From the NCBI GenBank assembly GCA_016722445.1, contig JADKIZ010000007.1:1-64000 (forward strand): a stretch of 64,000 nt of DNA, written 5' to 3'. Source of the DNA: Flavobacteriales bacterium. GTDB lineage: Bacteria > Bacteroidota > Bacteroidia > Flavobacteriales_D > Sanyastnellaceae. Shown piece by piece: positions 1 to 7,850 of the stretch. Both the position numbers and the translations under genes were made by a program. How positions within the stretch are numbered: the first letter of the stretch is position 1; each line of letters opens with the position of its first letter. The notes beneath the pieces were generated by a model. The model was not told where the DNA came from, searched no databases, and saw nothing but the letters and a program-made list of their open reading frames with translations.

Positions 1-1
1 T

Positions 2-235
2 TTTCTGGTCAGCGGTAAAAAAATTACTTCAGCCAAAACGTTGAAGGACTATGAAGAAGCTACGAAACAGATGAACTTTTTCAGAATTCACAATGGATAT
101 ATTGTGAATCTAAAATATATAGACAAGTACATCAAAGGGGAGGGAGGATTTGTTGTGACAAGTGATAATGTTACACTGGAAGTTTCTAGAAGAAGGAAGG
201 CTGACTTGCTTGAGGCTATTGCTAAACTGAAATGA
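2..235 (+). CDS. LytTR-family response regulator, C-terminal end (partial)
   Basis: This is the 3' end of a gene that begins before the window; the frame is open from base 2, so the TTG at 41 need not be the start. The visible 77 residues match the LytTR DNA-binding domain: an FFRIHNGYIVNLKYID core, a loop carrying GEGGF, then LEVSRRRKADLL, the segment that contacts DNA in AgrA/LytR-type regulators. In Bacteroidota such proteins are usually receiver-LytTR response regulators paired with a LytS/YehU-like membrane histidine kinase. The receiver domain and any kinase lie outside the window, so the partner is inferred. The family call is secure; the regulated genes are unknown. Confidence 0.85.
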   Translation, partial: FLVSGKKITSAKTLKDYEEATKQMNFFRIHNGYIVNLKYIDKYIKGEGGFVVTSDNVTLEVSRRRKADLLEAIAKLK

Positions 236-1001
236 GTTGGTTTCAATTGTTGTTGAACGATGATGCGAGCGCTATTCGGCGCATGGATTGTATTTCCTAG
301 TAATATGAGTGTCATGTGATTTAAAACATCCAGTTAGAATAATACTCTCTTAGGCTCACTTTCATTGGTCTTTTCCGAATGAAAGGAACGGTTAACCAAA
401 ACATCTGTAAATCATATTCGAACTCATGCAATGGAGTTGAGGTATTAAGTGCGCAACTTCGTGGCATGACTCCATGGATATATAATGCGATACAAAGTGT
501 TTATTATGTTGTTGCTACTTTCATTCAAACAGGGTTGATGCATACATCTACTTCTGTACATATGGATTCAATTCCAATATGTGGAGATGTGACAGACTTT
601 GAGCGAATGAGAAACAGGGATTCTCAACGTCTGTGGTTTTAACCCAGATTATGCAGTGCGTTTCGTAAATGAGATTCAAAAGCCCAAAGAATTCGCGTGC
701 TCGCGCAAGTTTCGAGCGCGCAAGCGTAGTCCTTATTACGGTGAACACTCGAAACGAGCAAGTGCGCGAATTCACAGGGATTTTGATTCAGAATAGAAAG
801 GCACTGCATAATCTGGGTTTAATGTTCTCAAGCGAATTTGAGTTTATTCATCTGTTGTACCCAGGTGGTGTTCATATGCACGAATCCAATCTTGCGTGTG
901 TAAAACCACCACACCGATAATTTTATAAAAGGGCCATGGCGCTTACCTTGAAATTGGAGTAGCACCCCCATCCACCCTTAAAACAATTAAATATCACCAT
1001 T
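236..1001. other. Gene-poor stretch with one palindromic element
   Basis: No convincing gene is visible here. Two moderate open frames (about 379-642 and 669-920) have no domain-like composition, and both run into the palindromic element at 638-822, so I treat them as chance. The only structured item is that element. Confidence 0.5.
638..822. repeat. MITE-like long imperfect inverted repeat
   Basis: The ends are a near-perfect inverted pair: AACCCAGATTATGCAGTGC at 641-659 and its reverse complement at 801-819. The similarity continues inwards (GATTCAAAA with TTTTGATTC; GAATTCGCG with CGCGAATTC), so most of the 185 bases can fold into one long hairpin. There is no coding capacity. This is the form of a miniature inverted-repeat element or a very large REP-like palindrome. 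No second copy was found in the window and no clear target duplication flanks it. Confidence 0.6.
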
Positions 1002-1157
1002 ATGACAAATTTATTGTACCCACTGGCACTCATCCTGATCATCATTTGGGCAATTGGTTTTGTTGGCTATGACGCCGGAAAACTGATCCATATTTTATTG
1101 GTTATTGCGTTGATCGCCATCATTCTGCGTGTCATTCAAGGCAAAAAGATTGTTTAG
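1002..1157 (+). CDS. lmo0937-family small membrane protein
   Basis: A 51-residue protein, starting at ATG 1002. It has two hydrophobic helices (about residues 3-20 and 28-43) joined by a GYDAGK turn, and a basic tail RVIQGKKIV. That layout fits the small lmo0937-type membrane proteins common in Bacteroidota and Firmicutes, whose role is unknown although they are often linked to envelope stress. It stands alone and is followed directly by a strong intrinsic terminator, which supports it being a real monocistronic gene. Confidence 0.75.
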   Translation: MTNLLYPLALILIIIWAIGFVGYDAGKLIHILLVIALIAIILRVIQGKKIV

Positions 1158-1176
1158 TATGCTTGAATGAGGGCTT

Positions 1177-1201
1177 AACCTGGTATTCCAGGTTTTTTTT
1201 T
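1177..1201 (+). terminator. Intrinsic terminator after the small membrane protein gene
   Basis: A perfect 7-bp stem (AACCTGG with CCAGGTT, loop TATT) is followed by an uninterrupted run of about eight T. It lies 19 bases after the stop codon of the small membrane protein gene. Confidence 0.85.
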
Positions 1202-1308
1202 CTTTTCAGAAATAAAAGCACGAAATGTGTAACGAATAATTGCTTTTATATAATATTAAATATCATATTGTGCTTGATCATTGCACTGTATTATTTAAAC
1301 AAAATATT

Positions 1309-1989
1309 ATGAAAAGAACGCACAACAAAATTACTTTTACCTTTATGATCGCCATCTTTTTGATGGTCGGCAGCAAAGTATCCAACGCCCAAAATGGTGA
1401 ATTCGGACTACGTTTCATGCCAACATTCACAGCTCTTAGTCTAAATACTTCTACGGGTGGCACTGTGGAAGGCTCAGCCACAATGGGGTATGGTGTGGGT
1501 GCCTTTTTGGCATTCAATTTCAATCCGCACATTGGTGTGCAGGCTGAGGGGATCTACAGCTCTATTTCCCAGAAATATAAAGAAGAGGAAATTGAACGTA
1601 AAATCAACTTGAAATACATCAATATACCTCTGTTACTTTCATTGAATACCAATAAGAATCTTCCTGTCAATTTAAATCTTGTCGGAGGACCACAAATGGG
1701 TATCAGTGTTGGAAGTAGCATGAGCAGTAGTGGTGGCGATGGTACAACAGCTACTCAAGGCATTTTTGCCGTACGCAAAGGAGACGTTGGGTTTGCATTC
1801 GGTGCGGGACTTGACTTCGGAGTAAATCCTGACCAAACCATTAGAATATCCTTTGGATATCGTGGTGTGCGCGGATTATTCGATATCAGCGACAACAATC
1901 GCACAGATGTAACCAATTCATATTATATTTTGGATCGTACGAAAATCAAGACGAATGCTGTCTATTTGGGTGCTTCCATTATGTTCTGA
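1309..1989 (+). CDS. Outer-membrane beta-barrel (porin-like) protein
   Basis: The start is placed at ATG 1309 because it opens a good signal peptide (MKRTHNKITF, hydrophobic core, cut after SNAQ); the frame extends to 1240 but upstream codons would spoil the signal. The mature part of about 200 residues has alternating aromatic/hydrophobic strands, FRFMPTFTALS at the N terminus, repeated GYGVGAF- and GFAFGAGLDFG-type turns, and a terminal beta strand ending AVYLGASIMF. This is typical of the Bacteroidota PorT/OmpW-like beta-barrel superfamily. Ligand or pore function cannot be read. No operon partner is evident. Confidence 0.75.
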   Translation: MKRTHNKITFTFMIAIFLMVGSKVSNAQNGEFGLRFMPTFTALSLNTSTGGTVEGSATMGYGVGAFLAFNFNPHIGVQAEGIYSSISQKYKEEEIERKINLKYINIPLLLSLNTNKNLPVNLNLVGGPQMGISVGSSMSSSGGDGTTATQGIFAVRKGDVGFAFGAGLDFGVNPDQTIRISFGYRGVRGLFDISDNNRTDVTNSYYILDRTKIKTNAVYLGASIMF

Positions 1990-2420
1990 TAACACACATT
2001 TTAATTAACCAAATGAAACAGGCTGCTTCCAAAGAGTGGCCTGTGTCTGTTTTATAGGTCCCGATCAAGAATGGAGGCAAATGGTGAGTTAGACTAAATC
2101 GTTCGCTTACTTCCCGAATCGTTGTCAGTGGAAGTCGAGCGGAAGATTATGAACTTATGGCAAGCATTCATGGTGTGTATCGGAATAATCGAGATCATGT
2201 AAGTGTGCTTGGAGGCAGGAAAGCATTTGTCAGAAATGGTATTCAATGCTGTTATGGATTTTGATGACTTGATTTGGGTAAGGGAAATGTTGAGAAGAGG
2301 TTAGGATTCATGTCTATGAGTTGTATCAGAATTTATTCGGGTACTATTGTCACTTCTCGAATACTTGACGCAGGTTTTTTCCAGCTTTCTTCTCATTTTT
2401 ACGGTCTGATAATTAATGAT
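1990..2420. other. Intergenic stretch, nothing recognised
   Basis: I see no gene, repeat or strong hairpin here. The frame of the downstream gene extends back to 2274, but those extra codons do not look like part of the protein. Confidence 0.4.
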
Positions 2421-3104
2421 ATGACAGAAGCCAGAGAAACCATTTACCGCCTCGTAAAAGAGAAGGCTGTATTGAAACAGGATGTTTATACCCACACTGT
2501 AAAGACTTTCGGTGATCTTAAGATTGCACTTTCGGAAACGGTTAACGATATCAAGACCAATTTTGCCAACCACGATGGTCGGGTAGATTTTCATTATAGG
2601 GATAGGGGCGATTTTCAGGCGGAAATCAAAATTGCTGGTGATGTGTTGGTGTTCTATATGCATACCAACGTGTTTCAGTTTGACAAATCGCACAGCGTTT
2701 GGCGCAGCAGCTACCTCAAGGAAAACGACGACAATTCATATGTGGGCATTATCAATGTCTACAATTTTTTGGCCGATAGCTTCAAATACCAGCGCACATC
2801 GGATATGGGATATCTTATTGCCAGGATATTTGTCAATAGGGAAGGGCATTTTCTGGTGCAGGGAAAGCGCCAGTTGGGTTATCTCTACAACGATTTCGTG
2901 AACAATGTGCTAGACAACGCTGCGCTCAAAAGTGTGGTGGACAGTTGTGTGCTTTACACCCTTGATTTCGACCTCTATACGCCGCCATATGAAAACATGC
3001 AACAGGTGACAGTGGAGGAAATTCAGAGCATTACCAGTTCCAGCAGCTTAGCCACGGGTAAAAGGATGGGATTTCGGTTTGGATTAGAAGATACCGGATT
3101 CTGA
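2421..3104 (+). CDS. Conserved protein of unknown function
   Basis: I take ATG 2421 as start (227 residues); the frame is open to 2274 but the upstream residues are atypical. It is a soluble, mixed alpha/beta protein without signal peptide or membrane segment: an amphipathic N-terminal helix (ETIYRLVKEKAVLKQDVY), a central beta-rich part with FHYRDRGDFQAEIKIAGDVLVFYMHTN, and a C-terminal helix before TPPYENMQQ. Single-copy proteins of this form occur widely in Bacteroidota as hypothetical proteins. No catalytic motif is visible. It sits just upstream of tRNA-Glu on the same strand. Confidence 0.65.
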   Translation: MTEARETIYRLVKEKAVLKQDVYTHTVKTFGDLKIALSETVNDIKTNFANHDGRVDFHYRDRGDFQAEIKIAGDVLVFYMHTNVFQFDKSHSVWRSSYLKENDDNSYVGIINVYNFLADSFKYQRTSDMGYLIARIFVNREGHFLVQGKRQLGYLYNDFVNNVLDNAALKSVVDSCVLYTLDFDLYTPPYENMQQVTVEEIQSITSSSSLATGKRMGFRFGLEDTGF

Positions 3105-3192
3105 TTTCGGCTTTGTTGCTGAAAATCAGTGTGAAATCACCCACGACAATAGTACCGGCAAGTATTTTCACTTGAAAATTTTCGCATGACTC

Positions 3193-3222
3193 TTGCAAGT
3201 CACTGTTCCCTGACTATATTTG
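3193..3222 (+). promoter_or_regulatory. Bacteroidota-type promoter of tRNA-Glu
   Basis: TTG at 3193-3195 and TATATTTG at 3215-3222 are separated by exactly 19 bases, matching the phylum's primary sigma consensus (TTG, 19 bases, TAnnTTTG). The predicted start falls about 7-12 bases later, just ahead of the tRNA at 3242. Confidence 0.7.
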
Positions 3223-3241
3223 CACCCCATTTGAAAAAAAT

Positions 3242-3313
3242 GGCCCGTTCGTCTAGGGGTTAGGACAGCAGATTTTCATTCTGTAAACAGGGGTTCGATT
3301 CCCCTACGGGCTA
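3242..3313 (+). tRNA. tRNA-Glu (anticodon TTC)
   Basis: 72 bases fold as a canonical tRNA. The acceptor stem pairs GGCCCGT with ACGGGCT, leaving A as discriminator; the D arm carries CTAGGGGTTAGG. The anticodon stem GCAGA/TCTGT encloses loop TTTTCAT with anticodon TTC. The T arm is AGGGGTTCGATTCCCCT. No CCA is encoded. The 3' half is also read on the other strand as the last codons of the adjacent serine recombinase frame. Confidence 0.97.
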
Positions 3314-4841
3314 CTTTAGAGGATAACTCCAATTTTTGATTGAGTTGTCCTCTTTTTATTTTCCGGAAACCTTTATCAGGCGCGAGCGACAGAAGGAGGA
3401 CAGAATTCAATCTTGGGGTTCGACATTTTTTTCCGTCAAAAGTGATTTTTTCAGGGAAAATCGAACCCAATAGCCGCTGCTTTTTCTCAGTATCCGCATC
3501 TCTGTAGAGCTGTGGAAGATTTTCCAAAACATGAATACACTTTTTTATGCTGTTACCTATCTCCTGAGATTCCTTCGGGTTGACAGAATTTTGAGATGTC
3601 ATTTCTTTCAATTCGTTGTTCAATCTTGAACGCATTTGTGCGTAGTCTTCGCCACTGATTTTGCCATCCAAAAGCATGTCTTGCAGCTTTTTAACCCTAT
3701 CGTTTAGCGTTCTCTGATTTGTCAAGTTTGTTACATTGCGGTTTGCCATGTTCATTTTTGAAAGATTCAATTTTTCGCGCACGATACTTTCAAATATCGC
3801 AGAGACTTTTGGACTGAATTTTAACTCATCTAAAATGTTCTCTATGAATGAGTTTGCTGCTTCTGCGCGGAAACGAGATTTTCTACAACGATTGCAGTGG
3901 TAATAATGATAGATACCACCTAATTTTCCTCTGGAGCTGCTGCCGGTCATATTCTCTCCACATTCGGGACAACTCAAAATGCCTCTGAGCGGTAATTCAT
4001 CTCGCCGTTTTGTTACGCCCGGTCGATTACGTAGGGTACAACCTTTTTCAAGGAGTTCTTGAACCCGGTCAAAAGTGTGTTGAGTCACCAAGGGCTCATG
4101 CAAGCCATCGACAAGGATTTCTGGTTCACTCCCTTCTGCCTTAACTCTGATTTTACCCATATAAACAGGGTTCCGTAATTGCTTCGACAAATTAGAAGCA
4201 ATAATTTTAAGTCCTTTTTTTCTCAGCGCATCTTTGATATCACTTTGTCTCATGCCATTCGAAAACGCATGAAACGCGAATCGCATGAGTTCTGCATTTT
4301 CATCTGGAATAATGACTGGCTTGTTGTTTTCGTCCCGAGCATTGCGATAGCCGACAGGTGCTGAGTTAGGATAGCGCCCTGCCTTTGCTGCCGCGCGCAT
4401 TCCGCCACGTACCTTAATCGACCTGCGGTCATTGTCAATCTCGGGAAGAGTGAGGTACATCGCAAGCATCATCTTGTTTTCCGGTACTGACATATCCAGG
4501 GGTTGTTCGATGGCATGCGGAACGATGCCCATCGAATGCAGTTTGCGTATCATCAAGAGCGATTCTGTGATATTTCTGGAGAATCGATCCCAAGAAGTAA
4601 ATAGCAAAATGTCGATGGTTCCTCTATTCTTTTTAATGTGCGCGAGGAATTGCTTAAAGGCTGGTCGTTCGAATGTTTTCGCTGAATGATCTTCTTTGAA
4701 AGTATAGACTATCTCAACTCCGTTTTTTTCGCAATGTTTAATTAGTGATTCTTCCTGAACATTCAGGGAATAGCCTTTCGCTTGTTCATCGCTACTGACG
4801 CGGCTCATGATGGCGGCTCGACGAATGATGGTTGTGTTCAT
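3276..4841 (-). CDS. Large serine recombinase (site-specific integrase)
   Basis: A 521-residue large serine recombinase. The N-terminal resolvase domain (about 1-150) has the nucleophile region MSRVSSDEQ with Ser16 as expected catalytic serine, and SWDRFSRN at 83-90. It is followed by the recombinase domain (GRYPNSAPVGYR, then about 180-265) and a zinc ribbon with CPEC at 291-294 and CNRC at 316-319, then a coiled coil around 370-420. Such enzymes integrate and excise mobile elements. The last residues (RRGIEPLFTE) are antisense to tRNA-Glu and the frame passes through the 3318-3357 hairpin, so the native C terminus may have been lost or altered when the element joined this site. The genes immediately upstream are probably its cargo. 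Confidence 0.9.
   Translation of the reverse strand: MNTTIIRRAAIMSRVSSDEQAKGYSLNVQEESLIKHCEKNGVEIVYTFKEDHSAKTFERPAFKQFLAHIKKNRGTIDILLFTSWDRFSRNITESLLMIRKLHSMGIVPHAIEQPLDMSVPENKMMLAMYLTLPEIDNDRRSIKVRGGMRAAAKAGRYPNSAPVGYRNARDENNKPVIIPDENAELMRFAFHAFSNGMRQSDIKDALRKKGLKIIASNLSKQLRNPVYMGKIRVKAEGSEPEILVDGLHEPLVTQHTFDRVQELLEKGCTLRNRPGVTKRRDELPLRGILSCPECGENMTGSSSRGKLGGIYHYYHCNRCRKSRFRAEAANSFIENILDELKFSPKVSAIFESIVREKLNLSKMNMANRNVTNLTNQRTLNDRVKKLQDMLLDGKISGEDYAQMRSRLNNELKEMTSQNSVNPKESQEIGNSIKKCIHVLENLPQLYRDADTEKKQRLLGSIFPEKITFDGKKCRTPRLNSVLLLSLAPDKGFRKIKRGQLNQKLELSSKVARRGIEPLFTE
3318..3357. terminator. Hairpin between tRNA-Glu and the recombinase
   Basis: A 12-bp stem (3318-3329 with 3342-3353; one mismatch) is followed on the + strand by a T run (TCTTTTTATT), so it would terminate the tRNA transcript. 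On the opposite strand it is followed by no T run and lies inside the recombinase frame. Confidence 0.75.
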
Positions 4842-5046
4842 TTTCGTAATAGGTTTCTATGGCAATATCAGAAAGAGTTTGGAGGAATGTCCAAAGTTGT
4901 TGAATTTCCTCTTCACTCCATGCTCTGTTGTCGTTCTTTAATGTTTTTCTACATTCTTCAATGGTTTTCAAGTGAGTTCATGATGCGTTTCATTTCTGAG
5001 TCATTCAGTAAATGAGACATTCATAACTGGTCCGGGGCATCCGATA

Positions 5047-5952
5047 TTATAATTTCATTTTTGTGGTTCGTTCGCATATCACCACCTGGCCTTTTTTAGT
5101 TTTGATTTCAATTTTGTGGTATCCGTCTTTGAGAATCAGTTCCTGAATTTTGAGCGGAACCTCTTTTAATTCTGTATACTCTAACATGTCCACTGCTTTC
5201 GTCTTTATGTTTTTGGTAATTCGCACAGAATTCACTTTTTCCAGACGCAAAACTTTGAGAATTTCTTCCTCCTGTGGAGAAATAAAATTACCCATTACGA
5301 GGTGCGCAGTAATTTTTTCTGAGTTAAGTGATTCTAAAACTATTTCTTGCAGGGAAATAGAGAGATGGGTTTTTGCAAGATTTTCTATAAATTCAGGAAC
5401 CATCACTTCTAATTCTTTATGTACATCGTTTCTCGAAAACGTTACAATGCCATCATGAGTAAGGATAATACGGAGGTCAACCTTCTCAGCGAGGACAGAA
5501 AAAATCAGAATCGATAAACAACTGAAGGTAAGCTCCGCTTTTGTTTTCTCTAAATAATCATCAAGTTCCTTTTTGGAGAAACTTCTTTTAGCGAGTTGTT
5601 CGATGGTTGTCTTAAAAGAATGCAGAAATTCTGGAGTCAATAGATGCGGCCAGGCATCAACTTGCAGGGAATCTCTAACGGTGCGTATGGTGGGCATGGA
5701 AATATTGAACAAGCGCATTTTGACAATTGTCTTCAGCCAAACAAATTCTGTCAAACTGAATTTGCGCCATTTACCTTCCACCTGTTTTGTAAGCAGGACA
5801 TCCTCCTGATCCCAATAGGTAATCCACCTATGGGTAACATCCGCATCACTAATCGTGAATTGCTGGGAATTCAAAAAGTCCATGCTTTGCATGAGCAAGT
5901 CCATATTCTCTGGCTCAAGCCAAAAAGCAGAATCTTTTTTGGATTTGATCAT
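5047..5952 (-). CDS. Putative DNA-binding regulator with MerR-like helix-turn-helix
   Basis: The frame is open to 5982, but ATG 5952 (MIKSKKDSAF) is preferred because the longer start would cover a perfect operator-like palindrome. Around residues 45-100 it shows the MerR-type pattern: DVTHRWITYWDQEDVL, then WRKFSLTEFVWLKTIVKMRLFNISMPTIRTVRDSL. The remaining 200 residues are an unrecognised mixed alpha/beta part without metal-binding cysteines, so it is not a classical metal-sensing MerR. It is transcribed away from the zinc-finger gene at 5992, with the palindrome between. Role inferred: repressor of itself and its neighbour within the integrated element. Confidence 0.6.
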   Translation of the reverse strand: MIKSKKDSAFWLEPENMDLLMQSMDFLNSQQFTISDADVTHRWITYWDQEDVLLTKQVEGKWRKFSLTEFVWLKTIVKMRLFNISMPTIRTVRDSLQVDAWPHLLTPEFLHSFKTTIEQLAKRSFSKKELDDYLEKTKAELTFSCLSILIFSVLAEKVDLRIILTHDGIVTFSRNDVHKELEVMVPEFIENLAKTHLSISLQEIVLESLNSEKITAHLVMGNFISPQEEEILKVLRLEKVNSVRITKNIKTKAVDMLEYTELKEVPLKIQELILKDGYHKIEIKTKKGQVVICERTTKMKL

Positions 5953-5955
5953 AAA

Positions 5956-5973
5956 TCGTACATTTGTGTACGA
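5956..5973. promoter_or_regulatory. Palindromic operator candidate between divergent genes
   Basis: TCGTACA (5956-5962), spacer TTTG, then TGTACGA (5967-5973): a perfect 7-bp inverted repeat. It lies 4 bases from one start (5952, minus) and 19 bases from the other (5992, plus). The position fits an operator controlling both genes. Confidence 0.6.
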
Positions 5974-5991
5974 AAATAACAATTTTTAGTC

Positions 5992-6426
5992 ATGAGGACA
6001 AATTTTAATCCAATAACTCGCCTGTATTCTCGGACTTGTCCGAATTGCAACAATGATTTTGCAGGAACAAAACGAATGAAGTTTTGTAAAGAGCAATGCC
6101 GTATCGATTTCAATAATGACAAAGCCGCACAAAAGAAAAAGGAATCTGACACCCCTGTGCATCGCGTCGCAATGGCTTTTGAGAAAAATTGTAAGATTCT
6201 GTATGAATTATTTGAGAACACTATTACGGTAGTGTCACTGAAAACTCTGGTGCTAAAGGGTTTTGACATGGATGCACCATTTAATACTGTTTCCGAACAG
6301 CGGCCTAACTGCGTTCTCCGGCGTTACTGGAGAATTTTATTGTGTGAGAATGAAGTTTCCGGTGTTTTCACTCTCGAGTACTACTCAATGAGAAATGGTA
6401 AAAAGAAGTACCCTCGGATGAATTGA
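5992..6426 (+). CDS. Small zinc-finger-like hypothetical protein
   Basis: A 144-residue protein. Near the N terminus it has CPNC (residues 16-19) followed by FCKEQCRIDFNN, the spacing of a treble-clef/zinc-ribbon knuckle often seen in short Bacteroidota proteins. Then comes a lysine-rich linker and a helical middle (VHRVAMAFEKNCKILYELFE). The C-terminal half (SVFTL-type strands, RRYWRILLCENEV) is not recognised. No catalytic residues are evident. It is divergent from the MerR-like gene and shares its palindrome, so it is probably cargo of the integrated element. Nucleic-acid binding is plausible but inferred. Confidence 0.6.
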   Translation: MRTNFNPITRLYSRTCPNCNNDFAGTKRMKFCKEQCRIDFNNDKAAQKKKESDTPVHRVAMAFEKNCKILYELFENTITVVSLKTLVLKGFDMDAPFNTVSEQRPNCVLRRYWRILLCENEVSGVFTLEYYSMRNGKKKYPRMN

Positions 6427-6888
6427 GTTTTCTTGTTTCCAATAGCCTGCTGGCGATTCATGTCTGATTCGCCTAAGGCTTCACTTGTCCAAAAAATCCC
6501 ATAACAATCGATTGACATTTTTGTCTTTTATTTCACTCAGCTTTTTATTTGGCATTTGAAATTCTCAATGGATTTTCTTGAACCTTATGAATACGAATTA
6601 ATGCGTATCTATTTGTATTGGATAATTGAATCAATCGTCATTTTTTGGCAACTGAACATAAATTTATACGCGTGAATGCAAATTAATATGGATCGATGCA
6701 TATGTATTGGAATGGCGATGTATGAAAATGTTAGAATTTCTATGAAGATGTTAGCTAGCGAAATGGATGCGAGTTCATTCAAATTTATTTGGTAAGTGAT
6801 GATGAACTTCTCAAAATCTGAACAGTTGTAAACGAAAATTCAGAGATAGCAAGGTTTTCAAGCTTTTATTTGTTAGATCAAAACTCTG
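6427..6888. other. AT-rich intergenic region
   Basis: No gene is supported. The sequence is very AT-rich, with loosely repeated GAATTAATGCG/AAATTAATATGG and TTTGTATTGG stretches around 6590-6720, too imperfect to call a repeat. The right end of the integrated element may lie here, but I saw no second copy of the tRNA-Glu 3' end. Confidence 0.4.
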
Positions 6889-7212
6889 TTACGCCATCAT
6901 TTTTTCCAACTTCTCCTTCCACTTCTCCCAGTCCGGCATTTCCTTCTTCTGAAGATCAATGAATTTCCGGGTATGGTCATGGTGAAGAAGGTGACAGATT
7001 TCATGTACAATCACATACTCTATGCATCTTTTTGGTGTTTTGATGAGTTCTTGATTAAGTATGATCTTGCCTTTTGGTGCGCAACTGTGGAAATTCCGGC
7101 ACAGGTGACCATTGAATTCCGCTTCGAATTGACCAGTCACAAATAAAAGATCTGCGGATTTTAAGATCGGAGGTCCAATTGCATAAGTATCCGCATCTGA
7201 TCGGCAATTCAT
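6889..7212 (-). pseudogene. YgjP-type metallopeptidase, truncated remnant
   Basis: The last 70 residues match the YgjP/SprT-like metal-dependent hydrolase family (DUF45): CAPKGKIILN, then the zinc motif VIVHEICHLLHHDHTRKF, and a DWEKWKEKLE helix. The family is normally about 230 residues with a WGSC motif before the SxKGxI segment. Here the codons upstream of CAPKGK (from about 7084) are not YgjP sequence but coincide with an IS21-like terminal repeat. So the 5' two thirds of the gene appear to be replaced, and the product is unlikely to be active. Confidence 0.7.
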
Positions 7213-7284
7213 AAAGACGGATCGTCCTGCTTGTCAACCCATTCAGAGAACATTTGAGGTGGTCGACTGTACCGGAATTTCCAC
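7084..7284. mobile_element. IS21-like relic or miniature element
   Basis: The two ends are inverted copies: GTGGAAATTCCGGCACAGG (7087-7105) against the reverse complement of the block at 7258-7284 (CTGTACCGGAATTTCCAC). Just inside the left end lies a second unit (ATTGAATTCCGCTTCGAATTGACCAG), giving the tandem terminal units typical of IS21 transposase binding sites. The block closely resembles the right end of the element at 55364-55587. No istA or istB fits in 200 bases. Confidence 0.6.
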
Positions 7285-7286
7285 TT

Positions 7287-7847
7287 TCAAAGCGAATCTA
7301 TCGGCGTGCGTTTATCGGCCTTTGTTTTCTTGAAACTGGATGGTGTCATGCCTGTTACTCGTTTGAATTGGGTGCTGAGATACGCGACACTGCTGTAGTT
7401 AAGTTTGTCAGCTATCTGGCTCAAGGTAAGTTCATCATACATAAGCAATTCTTTAACCTTCTCAATTTTTTGACTAATGAAATAATGTTCAATCGTCCTC
7501 CCCTCTTCGTGCGTATATAAATTACTCAGGTATGTGTAATCCAGGGTCATTCGTTCACTGAGGTAGTCAGAGAGATTTTGTTTCAGTTCAATGTGTTGTT
7601 CTTGCACCAATTGAGTCAACAGGTTTTTAACTTTCTCGATAATACGTCCTTTGCGATTATCTATCAAGGAAAAACCACAGCGTAATAGCGCCATCTCAAG
7701 AGTTTGGCGCTGCACCAGGTCTATTTCTTCCAAGATTTCGACCTCTCCCAGATCAACTCTTTTTGGATGAAAACCTTGATTTATTAGTTCGGCCTCCACT
7801 GCCATCTTGCATCTGGAACAAACCATATTTTTGATATAGAGGAGCAT
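7287..7847 (-). CDS. AraC-family regulator with HMA-like N-terminal domain
   Basis: A 186-residue regulator. It opens LLYIKNMVCSRCKMAVEAEL, an HMA-like beta-alpha segment with Cys10 and Cys13, then a linker. The C-terminal AraC helix-turn-helix pair covers about residues 85-175 (LSERMTLDYTYLSNLY, TLSQIADKLNYSSVAYLSTQFKRVTGMTPSSFKK). It lacks the usual cupin or amidase-like ligand domain, so the CxxC may be the sensor, most likely for Cu(I) or another soft metal (inferred). It starts 3 bases after the preceding gene's stop, so it is the last gene of the ATP-grasp/propeller operon. A close paralogue lies at 35430-35996 in the copper cluster. Confidence 0.85.
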   Translation of the reverse strand: MLLYIKNMVCSRCKMAVEAELINQGFHPKRVDLGEVEILEEIDLVQRQTLEMALLRCGFSLIDNRKGRIIEKVKNLLTQLVQEQHIELKQNLSDYLSERMTLDYTYLSNLYTHEEGRTIEHYFISQKIEKVKELLMYDELTLSQIADKLNYSSVAYLSTQFKRVTGMTPSSFKKTKADKRTPIDSL

Positions 7848-7850
7848 GAT

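Noticed and set aside
379..920. Two open frames of 83-87 codons
   Set aside because: No domain-like composition; the second overlaps the MITE-like palindrome and its residues follow the palindrome arms.
6427..6888. Possible attachment repeat of tRNA-Glu at the far end of the element
   Set aside because: No copy of the tRNA 3' end was found in this stretch.
7055..7237. Open frame antisense to the AraC gene's neighbourhood with VPEFP motif, echoed at 7254
   Set aside because: The shared VPEFP is produced by the inverted repeat ends of the IS21-like relic, not by a protein family.
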